A DNA stretch of 64,000 nucleotides from Streptomyces sp. NBC_01445 (GCF_035918235.1 NZ_CP109485.1:3162001-3226000); one strand, 5' to 3'; counted from the stretch's first letter, positions 33,762-43,474 are shown. Notes: generated from the sequence alone by a model not told the origin. A program made the numbers and translations.

Positions 33762-35069
33762 TCAACTACCGTTTCTGGGCACGCCGTTCTGGTCCGCGAG
33801 GTCGGCGGGAGTGAGCGGATTCATAGCGGTCACGTCCCTGGGGGCCAGTGAGAAGCCCTGCCAGTGGACCGGCATCGGCTGCTGGTCCTCGTCCCGGGCG
33901 ATGTGGTGGAACCCGATGTTGACCCAGGTGATCGGGTGCGTGAGCGTCTGTCCGCCGACCCACTTGTCGACGCTGGCGCCTCCGCAGTGCCCGGCCGGGT
34001 TGTCGCTCGCGTACTGCTCGCACTTCTTGTACTCGGTGAAGTACACGTCGTGCTTGGTGAACGAGCGGCCGGGGAACTTGGCTGTGCGGCCGGGCACGAA
34101 CTCGTAGGACCTGGGGTGGCCGTCCTTGTTCTTGCCCGCGGTGCTGACGACCCGCCACCAGCGCATGTCCTTGGCGTCACCGGCGAGTTCCTTGGTGACG
34201 GGGGTGCGGGTGGTCTTCGTGGTGGGGCTGCCGCTGCCGCTCGGCGCGGTGACCTTGGAGTCGTACTGCTCGACCTTGTTCTTGGGGGAGCCGTCGAGGC
34301 CGAAGTTGAGCCGCCAGAAGACGTTGTGGGCGTGGCTCTCGGCATAGGCGCGGGCGCCCTTGCCGATCGGCCAGCCCTTGCCGTCCGTGCCGTTGTAGTC
34401 GTACGGGGAGAGGCTGCCGGTCGCGCCGACGTTCGACGTGATCGTCCCGTCGGAGGAGAACCGCCACTCGGTGATGTACTCGTACCAGGACGCCTTGTTG
34501 ACCGTGTAGACGAGGAGGTCCTTGCCCTGGGCGGTGTAGACCTTGCCGCTGCCGCCGGTGCTCTCGTCGTCGTTGAGCCGGTACGCGTGCCCACGCGCGC
34601 GCGTGGTGGTGCACAGGCCCTGCACGTTGCCCCGGTCGGGCACCTTGACGGTCTTGATGGTGCCGCCGGGGCACTCGCCGGGCTTCAGGTTCTGCAGGGC
34701 GTACCCGAAGTCGGTGCCGGTGACGTCGTCGTACTCGTTCTCACCGTCGTCGTAGGGGACATGGACCTGCGCGAGGCGGGCGCTGGTGAGGACGGCGATC
34801 GGCTTGGGCTCGTCCTTGGGCTGGTAGCTGACGTTGTCGAGGACGAGCCCGGACAGCGTGTTGTAGTGCCAGCACATGCGCCAGGTCGTGCCCCCGTCGA
34901 GGACCTGCTCGATCTTGTACGCGGTGCTGCAGGCCGGGGCCGCGGCGGCGGGCGCCTGCGGGGCGGCGGTGGCGGGGCCCGCGGCGCTGACGGCGGTGCC
35001 GAGCAGGGCGAGGGACGTGAGGGCGACTGCGGCCCGGGCGCGGGCGCGCCGAAGTCTGGTGAGGTGCAT
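33762..35069 (-). CDS. Secreted copper amine oxidase catalytic domain with variant cofactor motif
   Basis: 435 residues with a Sec-type signal ending near AxA at residue 36. It aligns with the catalytic C-terminal domain of copper amine oxidases: candidate base D115, cofactor tyrosine Y196 in KASWYEY, copper ligands H246 and H248 (ESHAHNVFW), and third ligand H389 in HIARDEDQQPMP, equivalent to HxPRxEDxPxMP. The family motif before the tyrosine is T-x-x-N-Y; here it is K-A-S-W-Y, so the Thr and the usually invariant Asn are replaced. The N2/N3 domains that precede this domain in ordinary enzymes are missing here and appear to be in the upstream gene. AAGGAG lies 9 bases before ATG 35069. Probable oxidation of a primary amine to aldehyde outside the cell; activity is uncertain. 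Confidence 0.82.
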   Translation of the reverse strand: MHLTRLRRARARAAVALTSLALLGTAVSAAGPATAAPQAPAAAAPACSTAYKIEQVLDGGTTWRMCWHYNTLSGLVLDNVSYQPKDEPKPIAVLTSARLAQVHVPYDDGENEYDDVTGTDFGYALQNLKPGECPGGTIKTVKVPDRGNVQGLCTTTRARGHAYRLNDDESTGGSGKVYTAQGKDLLVYTVNKASWYEYITEWRFSSDGTITSNVGATGSLSPYDYNGTDGKGWPIGKGARAYAESHAHNVFWRLNFGLDGSPKNKVEQYDSKVTAPSGSGSPTTKTTRTPVTKELAGDAKDMRWWRVVSTAGKNKDGHPRSYEFVPGRTAKFPGRSFTKHDVYFTEYKKCEQYASDNPAGHCGGASVDKWVGGQTLTHPITWVNIGFHHIARDEDQQPMPVHWQGFSLAPRDVTAMNPLTPADLADQNGVPRNGS

Positions 35070-35114
35070 ACGGAATGACTCCTTCAAGCAGGAGGAGAGG
35101 CGGGCGTGAGGGAC

Positions 35115-35903
35115 TCAGCCGAGGCGGCCGACGGTGCGCGCGCTGAGGTCGACGACCAGGGCGCGCGTGTCGATCCACGGCCCGTTCCTGACCTTGGTGA
35201 CGACGCGCAGGCACCGGTGCTCGCCGCAGGCGGTGAGGCCGGACGGGACGTGGGCGACGGTCTCCTTGCGGAAGACCATGCCGCTCAGCTCCAGCTGGTC
35301 CGTGCCCGTGAGCTGCTTGCCGGTGGCGTCCTTGTAGTCCTTCTTCAGGCCGGCGCCGAGCGGGTCCGCGATGAGGAGCTCGGTGGCCTCCCGCAGCTCG
35401 CCGGGGCTCGGCGGCGGCTGCACGCCGTGCGCCGTGTCGGTGTTCTCGACCTTGCCGCTGTCGAGGTTCACGGTCCTGGTCACGACCGTGTCGGCCTTGT
35501 AGTCGTAGTAGACGACCTCGGCGCGGCGCTCGGCCGCCTGCGGGCCGCTCTGCGTCGGGTCCACCTCGCTGAGGTTCGTGGACAGGTGCTGCGGCCCCCG
35601 GTCGCCCTCGACGTCCCGCGCGCTCCTGCGCAGTCCGTTGCTCGCGACGGCGAGCTGTTCGGCACGCTTGATCTCGTCGTCGGTGAGCGGGTCCCTGCCG
35701 ATGCCCTTCTCGCCCTCCTTCGGCGCGGCCTCCATCACGCCGTCCTTCGGGATCGCGTCCTGCTGGGCGGAGCCGGCCTTGGCCTGGTCGCCCGCGCCCG
35801 CCTCCCCCGGCAGGGTCACGCCCAGCAGCACGGCGGTCGCCGCGGCCGCGACGGCCGCTCCCGCCATCATTTTCCCCAGATGGCGTCTTGCGAGCTCTCG
35901 CAC
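35115..35903 (-). CDS. Secreted protein resembling the N2/N3 domains of copper amine oxidase
   Basis: 262 residues with an export signal (RHLGKMMAGAAVAAAATAVL, cleavage near AGAG). The mature chain carries DPLTDDEIKRAEQL, AERRAEVVYYDY, TVNLDSGKVENTDTAHGVQPP and CLRVVTKVRNGPW, the order and spacing of the N2 and N3 domains of copper amine oxidases (PLT..EI..A, R.A.V, V.L..G.V...GvQPP). It lies 45 bases upstream of the catalytic-domain gene, in the order expected if one ancestral gene was split. GTG 35903 is chosen because it gives a full signal peptide; the purine run is only 2 bases away, so ATG 35870 is possible. No catalytic residues are expected here. Confidence 0.72.
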   Translation of the reverse strand: MRELARRHLGKMMAGAAVAAAATAVLLGVTLPGEAGAGDQAKAGSAQQDAIPKDGVMEAAPKEGEKGIGRDPLTDDEIKRAEQLAVASNGLRRSARDVEGDRGPQHLSTNLSEVDPTQSGPQAAERRAEVVYYDYKADTVVTRTVNLDSGKVENTDTAHGVQPPPSPGELREATELLIADPLGAGLKKDYKDATGKQLTGTDQLELSGMVFRKETVAHVPSGLTACGEHRCLRVVTKVRNGPWIDTRALVVDLSARTVGRLG

Positions 35904-36062
35904 ATCTTCCCCCTGTTGTCCCCGCGGCCCCACCTGTGGGCGACGGGTATGCGTGGTCTTCCTGTAAGAGGGGCCCAATTCCTAGGTGGTTCCGTCACTT
36001 TCGGGAAGACTCTCGCCTAAGTCGCCCGGGGCATCCGGGCCGGAAGTGGAAGAGTCGTACCC

Positions 36063-38177
36063 ATGCAGGTCTGGCCTGGACAGGCGTATCCACTCGGTGC
36101 CACTTACGACGGCGCCGGCACCAACTTCGCGGTCTTCTCGGAGGCCGCCCGGCGCATAGAGCTGTGTCTGCTGCACGACGACGGGTCGGAGACCGCGGTG
36201 GAGCTGCGGGAGTCCGACGCCTTTGTGCGGCACGCGTACCTGCCCGGCATCATGCCGGGCCAGCGGTACGGCTTCCGCGCGCACGGCCCGTACACCCCGG
36301 AGCGGGGCCGGCGGTGCAACTCCTCGAAGCTGCTCCTCGACCCGTACGCGAAGGCGATCAGCGGCCGGATCGACTGGGGCGAGGCGGTGTACGGGTATCC
36401 CTTCGGGTCGCCCGACAAGCGCAACGACCTGGACTCGGCGCCGCACACGATGACGTCGGTCGTGGTCAACCCCTACTTCGACTGGGGCGACGACCGTCCG
36501 CCGCGCACCGAGTACCACCACACGGTGATCTACGAGGCCCATGTGAAGGGCCTCACGATGACGCACCCGGCCCTCCCGGACGAGCTGCGCGGCACCTACG
36601 CGGCGCTCGCCCACCCGGCGATCCTGGATCACCTCACGGAGCTTGGCGTGACGGCGCTCGAACTGATGCCGGTCCATCAGTTCGTCAACGACCACCGCCT
36701 GGTGGAGATGGGCCTGAACAACTACTGGGGCTACAACACCATCGGCTTCTTCGCCCCCCACAACGCCTACGCCTCCTGGGGCGACCGCGGGCAGCAGGTC
36801 CTGGAGTTCAAGTCGGCCGTACGGGCACTGCACGAGGCCGGGATCGAGGTCATCCTCGACGTCGTCTACAACCACACGGCGGAGGGCAACCATCTGGGCC
36901 CGACGCTGTCCTTCAGGGGCCTGGACAACGCCTCGTACTACCGCCTCGCGGACGACCGCCGCTACTACATGGACACGACGGGCACCGGGAACTCGCTGCT
37001 CATGCGGTCGCCGCACGTCCTACAGATGATCATGGACTCGCTGCGCTACTGGGTCACCGAGATGCACGTGGACGGGTTCCGCTTCGACCTGGCGGCCACG
37101 CTGGCGCGGCAGTTCCACGAGGTGGACCGGCTGTCGTCGTTCTTCGACCTGGTGCAGCAGGACCCGGTGGTCTCCCAGGTGAAGCTGATCGCCGAGCCGT
37201 GGGACGTCGGCGAGGGCGGCTACCAGGTGGGCAACTTCCCGCCGCTGTGGACGGAGTGGAACGGCAAGTACCGGGACACCGTCCGAGACCTGTGGCGGGG
37301 CGAGCCGCGCACCCTCGCCGAGTTCGCCGGGCGGCTGACCGGCTCGTCCGACCTCTACCAGGACGACGGCCGCCGCCCGCTCGCCTCCATCAACTTCGTC
37401 ACGTGCCACGACGGCTTCACCCTGCGCGACCTGGTCTCGTACAACGAGAAGCACAACGAAGCGAACGGCGAGGGCAACCGCGACGGGGAGAGCCACAACC
37501 GGTCGTGGAACTGCGGTGTGGAGGGCGACAGCGACGACCCCGGAGTGCTCGGCCTGCGGAGCCGTCAGATCCGCAACTTCATCGCGACGCTGATGCTCTC
37601 CCAGGGCGTGCCGATGCTCAGCCACGGGGACGAGCTGGGGCGCACGCAGAACGGCAACAACAACGCCTACTGCCTGGACAGCGAGCTGGCCTGGGTGCGC
37701 TGGCCCGAGGACGGCGAGCAGGACGCCCTGCTGGCGTTCACGCGCGCGATGGCGCGGCTCCGGCGTGACCACCCGGTGTTCCGCAGGCGCCGCTTCTTCC
37801 ACGGGCGGCCGGTCGAGGGCACCCACGACGAGCTGAGCGACATCGCCTGGTTCACTCCGGAGGGCGAGGAGATGACGCGGGACGACTGGGGCGCGGCGCA
37901 GGCGCGGGCCCTGTCGGTGTTCCTGAACGGGCACGCGATCTCGGAGCCGGGCCCCCGGGGCGAGCGCATCTCGGACGACTCGTTCCTGCTGCTGTTCAAC
38001 GCGTCGCCCGACGCGTTGGAGTTCCTCGTGCCGGTCAACCACGGCCGGCAGTGGGAGGTCGTCGTGGACACGGCGCTGCCCGAAGGCGTGCCCCACGGGA
38101 CCGGCGCGAAGGTAAAGGCCGGTGACCGCCTCACGCTCCTCGACCGGAGCCTGACGGTGCTGCAGCGGCCGGCGTGA
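36063..38177 (+). CDS. glgX: Glycogen debranching enzyme GlgX
   Basis: 704 residues. An N-terminal CBM48-like domain (PLGATYDGAGTNFAVFSEAA) precedes a GH13 barrel with the four conserved regions: LDVVYNHTAEGNH, VDGFRFDLA (nucleophile Asp), LIAEPWDVG (acid Glu) and FVTCHDGFTLRDL (transition-state Asp). The GlgX-specific LNNYWGYNTIGFFAP and YNEKHNEANGE are present. It removes short side chains from phosphorylase-trimmed glycogen in the cytoplasm. With TreY and TreZ nearby it would supply linear chains for trehalose synthesis. Its 3' end overlaps the convergent MFS gene by 47 bases. Confidence 0.97.
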   Translation: MQVWPGQAYPLGATYDGAGTNFAVFSEAARRIELCLLHDDGSETAVELRESDAFVRHAYLPGIMPGQRYGFRAHGPYTPERGRRCNSSKLLLDPYAKAISGRIDWGEAVYGYPFGSPDKRNDLDSAPHTMTSVVVNPYFDWGDDRPPRTEYHHTVIYEAHVKGLTMTHPALPDELRGTYAALAHPAILDHLTELGVTALELMPVHQFVNDHRLVEMGLNNYWGYNTIGFFAPHNAYASWGDRGQQVLEFKSAVRALHEAGIEVILDVVYNHTAEGNHLGPTLSFRGLDNASYYRLADDRRYYMDTTGTGNSLLMRSPHVLQMIMDSLRYWVTEMHVDGFRFDLAATLARQFHEVDRLSSFFDLVQQDPVVSQVKLIAEPWDVGEGGYQVGNFPPLWTEWNGKYRDTVRDLWRGEPRTLAEFAGRLTGSSDLYQDDGRRPLASINFVTCHDGFTLRDLVSYNEKHNEANGEGNRDGESHNRSWNCGVEGDSDDPGVLGLRSRQIRNFIATLMLSQGVPMLSHGDELGRTQNGNNNAYCLDSELAWVRWPEDGEQDALLAFTRAMARLRRDHPVFRRRRFFHGRPVEGTHDELSDIAWFTPEGEEMTRDDWGAAQARALSVFLNGHAISEPGPRGERISDDSFLLLFNASPDALEFLVPVNHGRQWEVVVDTALPEGVPHGTGAKVKAGDRLTLLDRSLTVLQRPA

Positions 38178-39399
38178 CGCGTGGTTCCGCCGGGGCCTTT
38201 ACGAGGAGTGCGACGCCGAACGCGAGGGCCGCGGCGACGCTGCCCACGGTGAAAGCCGCGGCGGGGCCGTGGGACTCGGCGAGGCGGCCCGCCACGGCGA
38301 GCGTGACCGCCTGCCCGCCGACGAAGGCGCTCGCGGCGAACGTCATGCCCTCGGCGAGACGTTCGCCCGGCACGGCGCGTTCGGTGAGTCCGAAGCCGGT
38401 GATCAGGTTCGGCGCGAAGACGGCGCCGAACACGGTCACCGCCACATAGAGGCCCGGCATGCTCTGCGTGCCGATCAGCAGGAGGGACAGGAGCGCGGCT
38501 GCCGCAGTGGCGACGCGCCAGCGCAGCGCGAGCCCGAAGCGCTCCGGCACGGCCGCCATGGACAGGCCGACGACGGCGCTCATGACGCCCATGGCGGCGT
38601 AGACGAGGCCCGCCTGGTCCTCCTGGCCGAGCTTCTGGGTGAGCGCCGTGATCCCGGCCCCGCAGCCGCCGAGAAGGATGCCGAGGAGGACGAGGCCGAG
38701 GCGCACGAGCCGGACCTCGCGCGGCATGCGGGGTCGCCGGGCGCGCGGCTCCTTGGGGGTGGGCGCCCCCGCGGGCCGGACCGCGGTCGCAGTCGGGTGC
38801 AGCGCGAACGCCGTGCCGCAGGCGGCGACCAGGAGAGCGGCGGCCCCGAACGCGTACGCGGGGTGGCCGACGAAGGACGCGACGCCGATCAGTGCGGGCC
38901 CGAGGACGAACGACAGCTCGTCCATGGTGCTCTCCAGCGACAGCACGGTGTTCACGACGCGCTCGTCCGCACCCCCTCGGCGGACGAGCGCGACGCCCCG
39001 GGCCCTGGCCAGCGGGCCGATCCCCGGCACCGTGGCTCCGGCGAGCACGCCGAGCGCCACCAAGAGCGGCGTGGACGGCCCCGCGAGGGCGCCGAGCGTG
39101 TAGCAGGCGATCGCGACGGCGTTCAGCAGCGAGCAGCACAGCACGACGCTCCGCTGACCGCGCCGGTCGGCGAGCCGGCCGACGACGGGCCCCATGGCCA
39201 CCTGTCCGAGCGCGAGCGCGCAGGCCACGGTCCCTCCAGTGGCGAGGGAACCGCTCGTCCTGGTGATCAGCAGGACGCTGCCGAACTGGATCACCGCCAC
39301 CGGCAGCCGCCCCAAGAACGAGATCACCGGGAGCAGTACCCCGGTCGCCCCGAGCACCTCGCGGTATGTCGCCGACGTTCCGCCCGCTGCCTGTGCCAT
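38131..39399 (-). CDS. MFS transporter
   Basis: 422 residues with twelve hydrophobic segments in two halves separated by a basic loop (KEPRARRPRMPREVRLVR). The loop between helices 2 and 3 carries GPVVGRLADRRGQRSVV, the MFS motif A. It is likely an exporter of small molecules; specificity is unknown. It is convergent with glgX and overlaps its end, and it is divergent from treY, 81 bases away. Confidence 0.9.
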   Translation of the reverse strand: MAQAAGGTSATYREVLGATGVLLPVISFLGRLPVAVIQFGSVLLITRTSGSLATGGTVACALALGQVAMGPVVGRLADRRGQRSVVLCCSLLNAVAIACYTLGALAGPSTPLLVALGVLAGATVPGIGPLARARGVALVRRGGADERVVNTVLSLESTMDELSFVLGPALIGVASFVGHPAYAFGAAALLVAACGTAFALHPTATAVRPAGAPTPKEPRARRPRMPREVRLVRLGLVLLGILLGGCGAGITALTQKLGQEDQAGLVYAAMGVMSAVVGLSMAAVPERFGLALRWRVATAAAALLSLLLIGTQSMPGLYVAVTVFGAVFAPNLITGFGLTERAVPGERLAEGMTFAASAFVGGQAVTLAVAGRLAESHGPAAAFTVGSVAAALAFGVALLVKAPAEPRVTPAAAAPSGSGRGA

Positions 39400-39480
39400 C
39401 GTTCGAAACTATCGACGGCGCCGGTGACATACGCATGCGGCGATGACACGAAAGACGCCTGGGCGGGTACGTAGCTTCGC

Positions 39481-41904
39481 ATGACGCGCATGACACCGGA
39501 CCATCACGAGGGCGAGGTCCCCGCCCCGCCCACGGCCACGTACCGGATGCAGCTCCAGCCGGCGTTCCCGTTCGCCGCCGCCGCCGGAGCCGTCCCGTAT
39601 CTGGCCTCACTGGGCGTCTCGCACCTGCATCTGTCGCCGGTCCTGGAGGCCGTGCCCGGTTCCACGCACGGGTACGACGTCGTGGACCACGCGCGCGTGC
39701 GGGACGAGCTGGGCGGCGAGGCCGGGCTGCGGGCGCTCGCGCGGACGGCGCGGGAGCACGGGCTCGGCCTGATCGCCGACATCGTGCCCAACCACATGGC
39801 GGCGGCGGCCGGACTCAACCGGCCCCTCCAGGAGGTACTGCGGGACGGGCCGCACTCCGCTTACGCGCACTGGTTCGACATCGACTGGGAGGCGCAGGGC
39901 GGGCGGGTTCTGCTGCCCGTGCTCGGCCACCGGCTGAGCCACGAGCTGGACCACCTGGAGGTGGACGGCCGTGTGCTGCGCTACTACGAGCACGCGTTCC
40001 CGCTGCGCGAGGGCACGGAGACGCTGCCCCTTCCCGAGCTGCTCGACGCGCAGTGGTACCGGCTCGGCTGGTGGCGTCTGGCCCGCACCGAGCTCAACCT
40101 CCGGCGCTTCTTCACCATTTCGGACCTCATCGGGGTCCGCGTGGAGAACCGGGAGGTGTTCGACGCCACCCACGAGAAGATCGTCCAGCTGCTGCGCGAG
40201 GGCGTCCTCGACGGGCTGCGCGTCGACCACCCCGACGGCCTCGCGGACCCCGGCGCCTACCTGAAGGACCTCGCCGACGCGGCCGGCGGGCGCTGGACCG
40301 TCGTCGAGAAGATCCTCGGTGAGGACGAGCAGCTGCCCGCCGCCTGGCCGGTGGCAGGCACGACGGGCTACGACGCGCTGCGCCGGATCGACGGCCTGTT
40401 CACCGACCCGTCGGGCGCGGACGAACTGCTCGGCCTGTTCCGGCGCTTCACGGCGGCGCCCGCCGACCGGGGCGGCGACTGGGACGCCACGGCGCGCCGC
40501 GCGGCGTACAAGGTCGTCACGCACGAGCTGGCGGCCGAGGTGGACCGCCTCACGCGCGAGGCGGTCAGGTTGTGCGCCGCCGACGCGGCCCTGCGCGACC
40601 ACGCCCCGTGGGCCCTGCGCGCCGCCGTACGCGAACTCCTGGTCCGCCTCGACGTGTACCGGCCGTACGCGACCGGGGGCGCGGACCCCGAGAGCGTCCT
40701 CACGCCCGAGGACGCCGAGGACGCGAAGGCGGTGTTCACCGTCGCCGAGGAGGCCAAGGCGGTGGACACCGTGCGGGATCTGGCACTCGGGAAGCGCGGG
40801 TCGGGGCCCGAACACGGCGCGTTCCGGGCGCGGTTCGCGCAGACGGCGTCCGCGCTGAGGGCCAAGGCGGTCGAGGACACGGCGTTCTACCGGCACGCGC
40901 CCCTGCTGTCCGCGACGGAGGTCGGCGGTACGCCGCAGCGCCCCGCTGTGGACCCGGAGTCGTTCCACGCGTACTGCGCGCGCGTGCAGCGCGACTGGCC
41001 GTACACGGGCACCGTGTTGTCGACGCACGACACCAAGCGGAGCGCCGATGTGCGGGCGGGGATCTCCGTGCTCACGCAGTGTCCCGGGCGTTGGGCCGAT
41101 CTGCTCGCGGAGGTCACCGAGCGGACCGCGCGCGAGGGCCGCGCGAGCTCGCCCGATGCGCAACTCGCCTGGGCGGCCTGGCAGACGGCGGTCGGGTTCG
41201 GCCACCAGGACGGCGAGCGGCTCCAGGACGCGATGCTCAAGCATGTGCGCGAGGCGGGGCTGCACACGAGCTGGACCGAGCCGGACGCGGACTACGAGAA
41301 GGCGGTACGCGACTTCGTGGCGGCGGGACCGTGCGGGCCGCCCAGGGAGGCCGTCGCCGCGTTCGCGGACTCGTTGCGGCCCCATGTGCGGGCGAACGTC
41401 CTGGGGGCCGCTCTCGCCCATCTGACGATGCCGGGGGTGCCGGACGTCTACCAGGGGACGGAGCGGGAGTACCGGGCACTGGTGGATCCGGACAACCGTG
41501 CGCCGGCCCGCTTCGACCTGAACTTGCTGAACTCCGGTGAGGGGTCCGTGCCCCTCGATCTGTCCGACGAGAAACTGGCGCTCACCGTCGCCGCGCTGCG
41601 GCTGCGCCGGGCGCACCCGGAGTGGTTCGGCGGCGAGTCGACGTACGATCCGCTGTCCGCCCGGGGGGCGGGCGCCGCGCACTGTGTGGCGTTCGCACGC
41701 TCCGGGGAGGCCGTCGCCGCCGTGACCCGGCTGTCCCTGCGCCTCGCGGAGACCGGCGGCTGGCGTGACACGGAACTGCCGCTCCCGGAGGGCCGCTGGG
41801 TCGACCTGCTCGCCCCGGGACGGGAGTTCACCGGCCACGCACGCGTGGAGGACCTGTTCGACCGGCTGCCGGTGGCGCTCCTGGTGCGGGCACCGGTCGG
41901 CTGA
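39481..41904 (+). CDS. treY: Maltooligosyltrehalose synthase
   Basis: 807 residues. GH13 family features: ATYRMQLQPAFPFAAAAG at the start, ADIVPNHMA (region I), LRVDHPDGLADP (region II, nucleophile), WTVVEKILGEDEQLP (region III, acid) and LSTHDTKRSADVR (region IV), all diagnostic of TreY. It turns the reducing end of a maltodextrin into a trehalose unit, after which TreZ releases free trehalose. ATG 39481 or 39490 could be used. The gene is separated from treZ by three unrelated genes, unlike the usual treYZ pairing. Confidence 0.97.
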   Translation: MTRMTPDHHEGEVPAPPTATYRMQLQPAFPFAAAAGAVPYLASLGVSHLHLSPVLEAVPGSTHGYDVVDHARVRDELGGEAGLRALARTAREHGLGLIADIVPNHMAAAAGLNRPLQEVLRDGPHSAYAHWFDIDWEAQGGRVLLPVLGHRLSHELDHLEVDGRVLRYYEHAFPLREGTETLPLPELLDAQWYRLGWWRLARTELNLRRFFTISDLIGVRVENREVFDATHEKIVQLLREGVLDGLRVDHPDGLADPGAYLKDLADAAGGRWTVVEKILGEDEQLPAAWPVAGTTGYDALRRIDGLFTDPSGADELLGLFRRFTAAPADRGGDWDATARRAAYKVVTHELAAEVDRLTREAVRLCAADAALRDHAPWALRAAVRELLVRLDVYRPYATGGADPESVLTPEDAEDAKAVFTVAEEAKAVDTVRDLALGKRGSGPEHGAFRARFAQTASALRAKAVEDTAFYRHAPLLSATEVGGTPQRPAVDPESFHAYCARVQRDWPYTGTVLSTHDTKRSADVRAGISVLTQCPGRWADLLAEVTERTAREGRASSPDAQLAWAAWQTAVGFGHQDGERLQDAMLKHVREAGLHTSWTEPDADYEKAVRDFVAAGPCGPPREAVAAFADSLRPHVRANVLGAALAHLTMPGVPDVYQGTEREYRALVDPDNRAPARFDLNLLNSGEGSVPLDLSDEKLALTVAALRLRRAHPEWFGGESTYDPLSARGAGAAHCVAFARSGEAVAAVTRLSLRLAETGGWRDTELPLPEGRWVDLLAPGREFTGHARVEDLFDRLPVALLVRAPVG

Positions 41905-42124
41905 GGAGGGCGTCCGGAGGCAGTTCACGGGCGGCGCGCGCGGACAGGAGTCGTTCAGCCGGCCTCCGGTTGTGCTCCTCGTGGCGCGCACCCGTCAACT
42001 GATGAGTACCGGCGGCGTTTTCGGGCCGCGTGTGATCAAGCTGCTCTCCGAGGCCGTCGGCTGGACCTTCCTCGCCCCGGCGGGCCCGGGCCGCACCAGC
42101 GGTGAGGCACCCGATGCCGCCTTC

Positions 42125-42155
42125 TTGACAGGTGCCGCGCAGCGTGGGGTACTGC
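42125..42155 (+). promoter_or_regulatory. Possible promoter before the M14 peptidase gene
   Basis: A consensus TTGACA at 42125-42130 is followed after 19 bases by TACTGC (42150-42155), giving an expected start of transcription about 20 bases before GTG 42185. The spacing is longer than ideal and the -10 box imperfect. Confidence 0.35.
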
Positions 42156-42184
42156 GGGATGCGACGCGGGGAGCACCAACGGGG

Positions 42185-43435
42185 GTGAGTCACCTGACGG
42201 AGCAGCGCTACCCGAATGTGGCCGAACTGGTCCAGTCAGCACGGGAGCTGGCGTCTCACCGACCCGACCTGTGCGTTCTACGCCAGGTCGGGACCTCACG
42301 CGCGGGCCGGCCGCTGCACCTGTTGTCGGTGGGGCACGACCACCGCGCGGTGCTCGTGGTCGCAGGCGCCCACGCGAACGAGCCGGCCGGTGGCTCCACT
42401 CTACTGCGCCTGGCCGAACGGGCCCTGATGGAGCGGGAGTTACGCACCGACTGCTCCTGGCACTTCCTGCTGTGCGCCGACCCCGACGGCGCGGATCTGC
42501 ACCGCACCCCCGCGCCGCGCACCCTGCTCGACTACCACCGGCACTTCTTCCGCCCAGCGGGCCCCGAGCAGCCCGAGTGGTCGCCCTCCGTGCTGCCGCC
42601 CGACCGGCTGCCGCCCGAGACGCGGGCCCTGACCGGGGTCATCGACGAGCTGCGCCCCTTTCTCCAGGTGTCCCTGCACGGCACCGATCTGGGCGGCAGC
42701 TGGGTGCAGCTGACACGGGACATACCGGGGCTCGCGGAGCCGTTCGCCAAGTCGGCGGCGGAGCTGCACATCCCGGTGGAGACGGGGGCGTCGGACGCGG
42801 CGGGCTGGCCCGCGACGGGGCCCGGCGTCCATGTGATGCCCGAGCCCGGCGCCGAGGCCGCGTTCCCCAGCCTGCCGGACGACGCCCGGCACAGCACCTG
42901 GCACCACGCCCACCGCTACGGAGGCCGCACGGCGATCGTCGAGGTCCCGATGTGGGCGAGCGACCTCGTGGACGATCCGGCGCCGCACCCCGCCCCCGAC
43001 CGGGCGCTGCGGCGCCTGGCGTTGCGGCTGAGCCGGGACACACTCCTCGTGGAGGAGATCCTCCAGTCGGCGCTGCCGCGGCTTCCCGAGGTGGACGGGC
43101 CGCTGATGCGGGCGGCGCGCTGGGCCGTCGCGCTGGTGCCGGGCCTCGCGCACGACTGGCTGAAACCGCCGCCGCCGGACGCGACGATGGCGTACGTGGG
43201 GAGCATCGACGCGTTCTCCAGACGGCTGCCGCTGCGGGCGGCCGCGATGCTCCTGCGGGTCCTGAAGGAGGCCGACGACCCGGACACGGAGCGTCTTGAG
43301 CAACTGGTGACCCACTGGTGCGACGCGTTCGCGGAGCGGTTCAGTGCGCGCTGGGTGCCGCTGGAGCACCAGGTCGAGCACCAGTCGCGTACGACTGTCG
43401 CGGCGGTACGGCACACGCGCGCGGCGGGGGACTGA
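42185..43435 (+). CDS. M14 family zinc carboxypeptidase
   Basis: 416 residues. Zinc ligands are seen as GAHANEPAGG (H and E of HxxE) and SLHGTDLGG (third His); the catalytic Glu lies in TAIVEVPMW. There is no signal peptide, so it works in the cytoplasm or leaves by an unknown route. It would cut a C-terminal residue from peptides or muropeptides. GTG 42185 has GGGAG about 11 bases upstream; an in-frame ATG at 42002 would add 61 residues without family similarity. Confidence 0.87.
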   Translation: MSHLTEQRYPNVAELVQSARELASHRPDLCVLRQVGTSRAGRPLHLLSVGHDHRAVLVVAGAHANEPAGGSTLLRLAERALMERELRTDCSWHFLLCADPDGADLHRTPAPRTLLDYHRHFFRPAGPEQPEWSPSVLPPDRLPPETRALTGVIDELRPFLQVSLHGTDLGGSWVQLTRDIPGLAEPFAKSAAELHIPVETGASDAAGWPATGPGVHVMPEPGAEAAFPSLPDDARHSTWHHAHRYGGRTAIVEVPMWASDLVDDPAPHPAPDRALRRLALRLSRDTLLVEEILQSALPRLPEVDGPLMRAARWAVALVPGLAHDWLKPPPPDATMAYVGSIDAFSRRLPLRAAAMLLRVLKEADDPDTERLEQLVTHWCDAFAERFSARWVPLEHQVEHQSRTTVAAVRHTRAAGD

Positions 43436-43474
43436 ACGCGAACGCCCCCTGCCCCGACCGGGGTTGCTCGACAG

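Noticed and set aside
42002..42184. Longer N-terminus for the M14 peptidase from ATG 42002
   Set aside because: The extra 61 residues show no family similarity, and a TTGACA promoter-like box and ribosome-binding site lie within them before GTG 42185.
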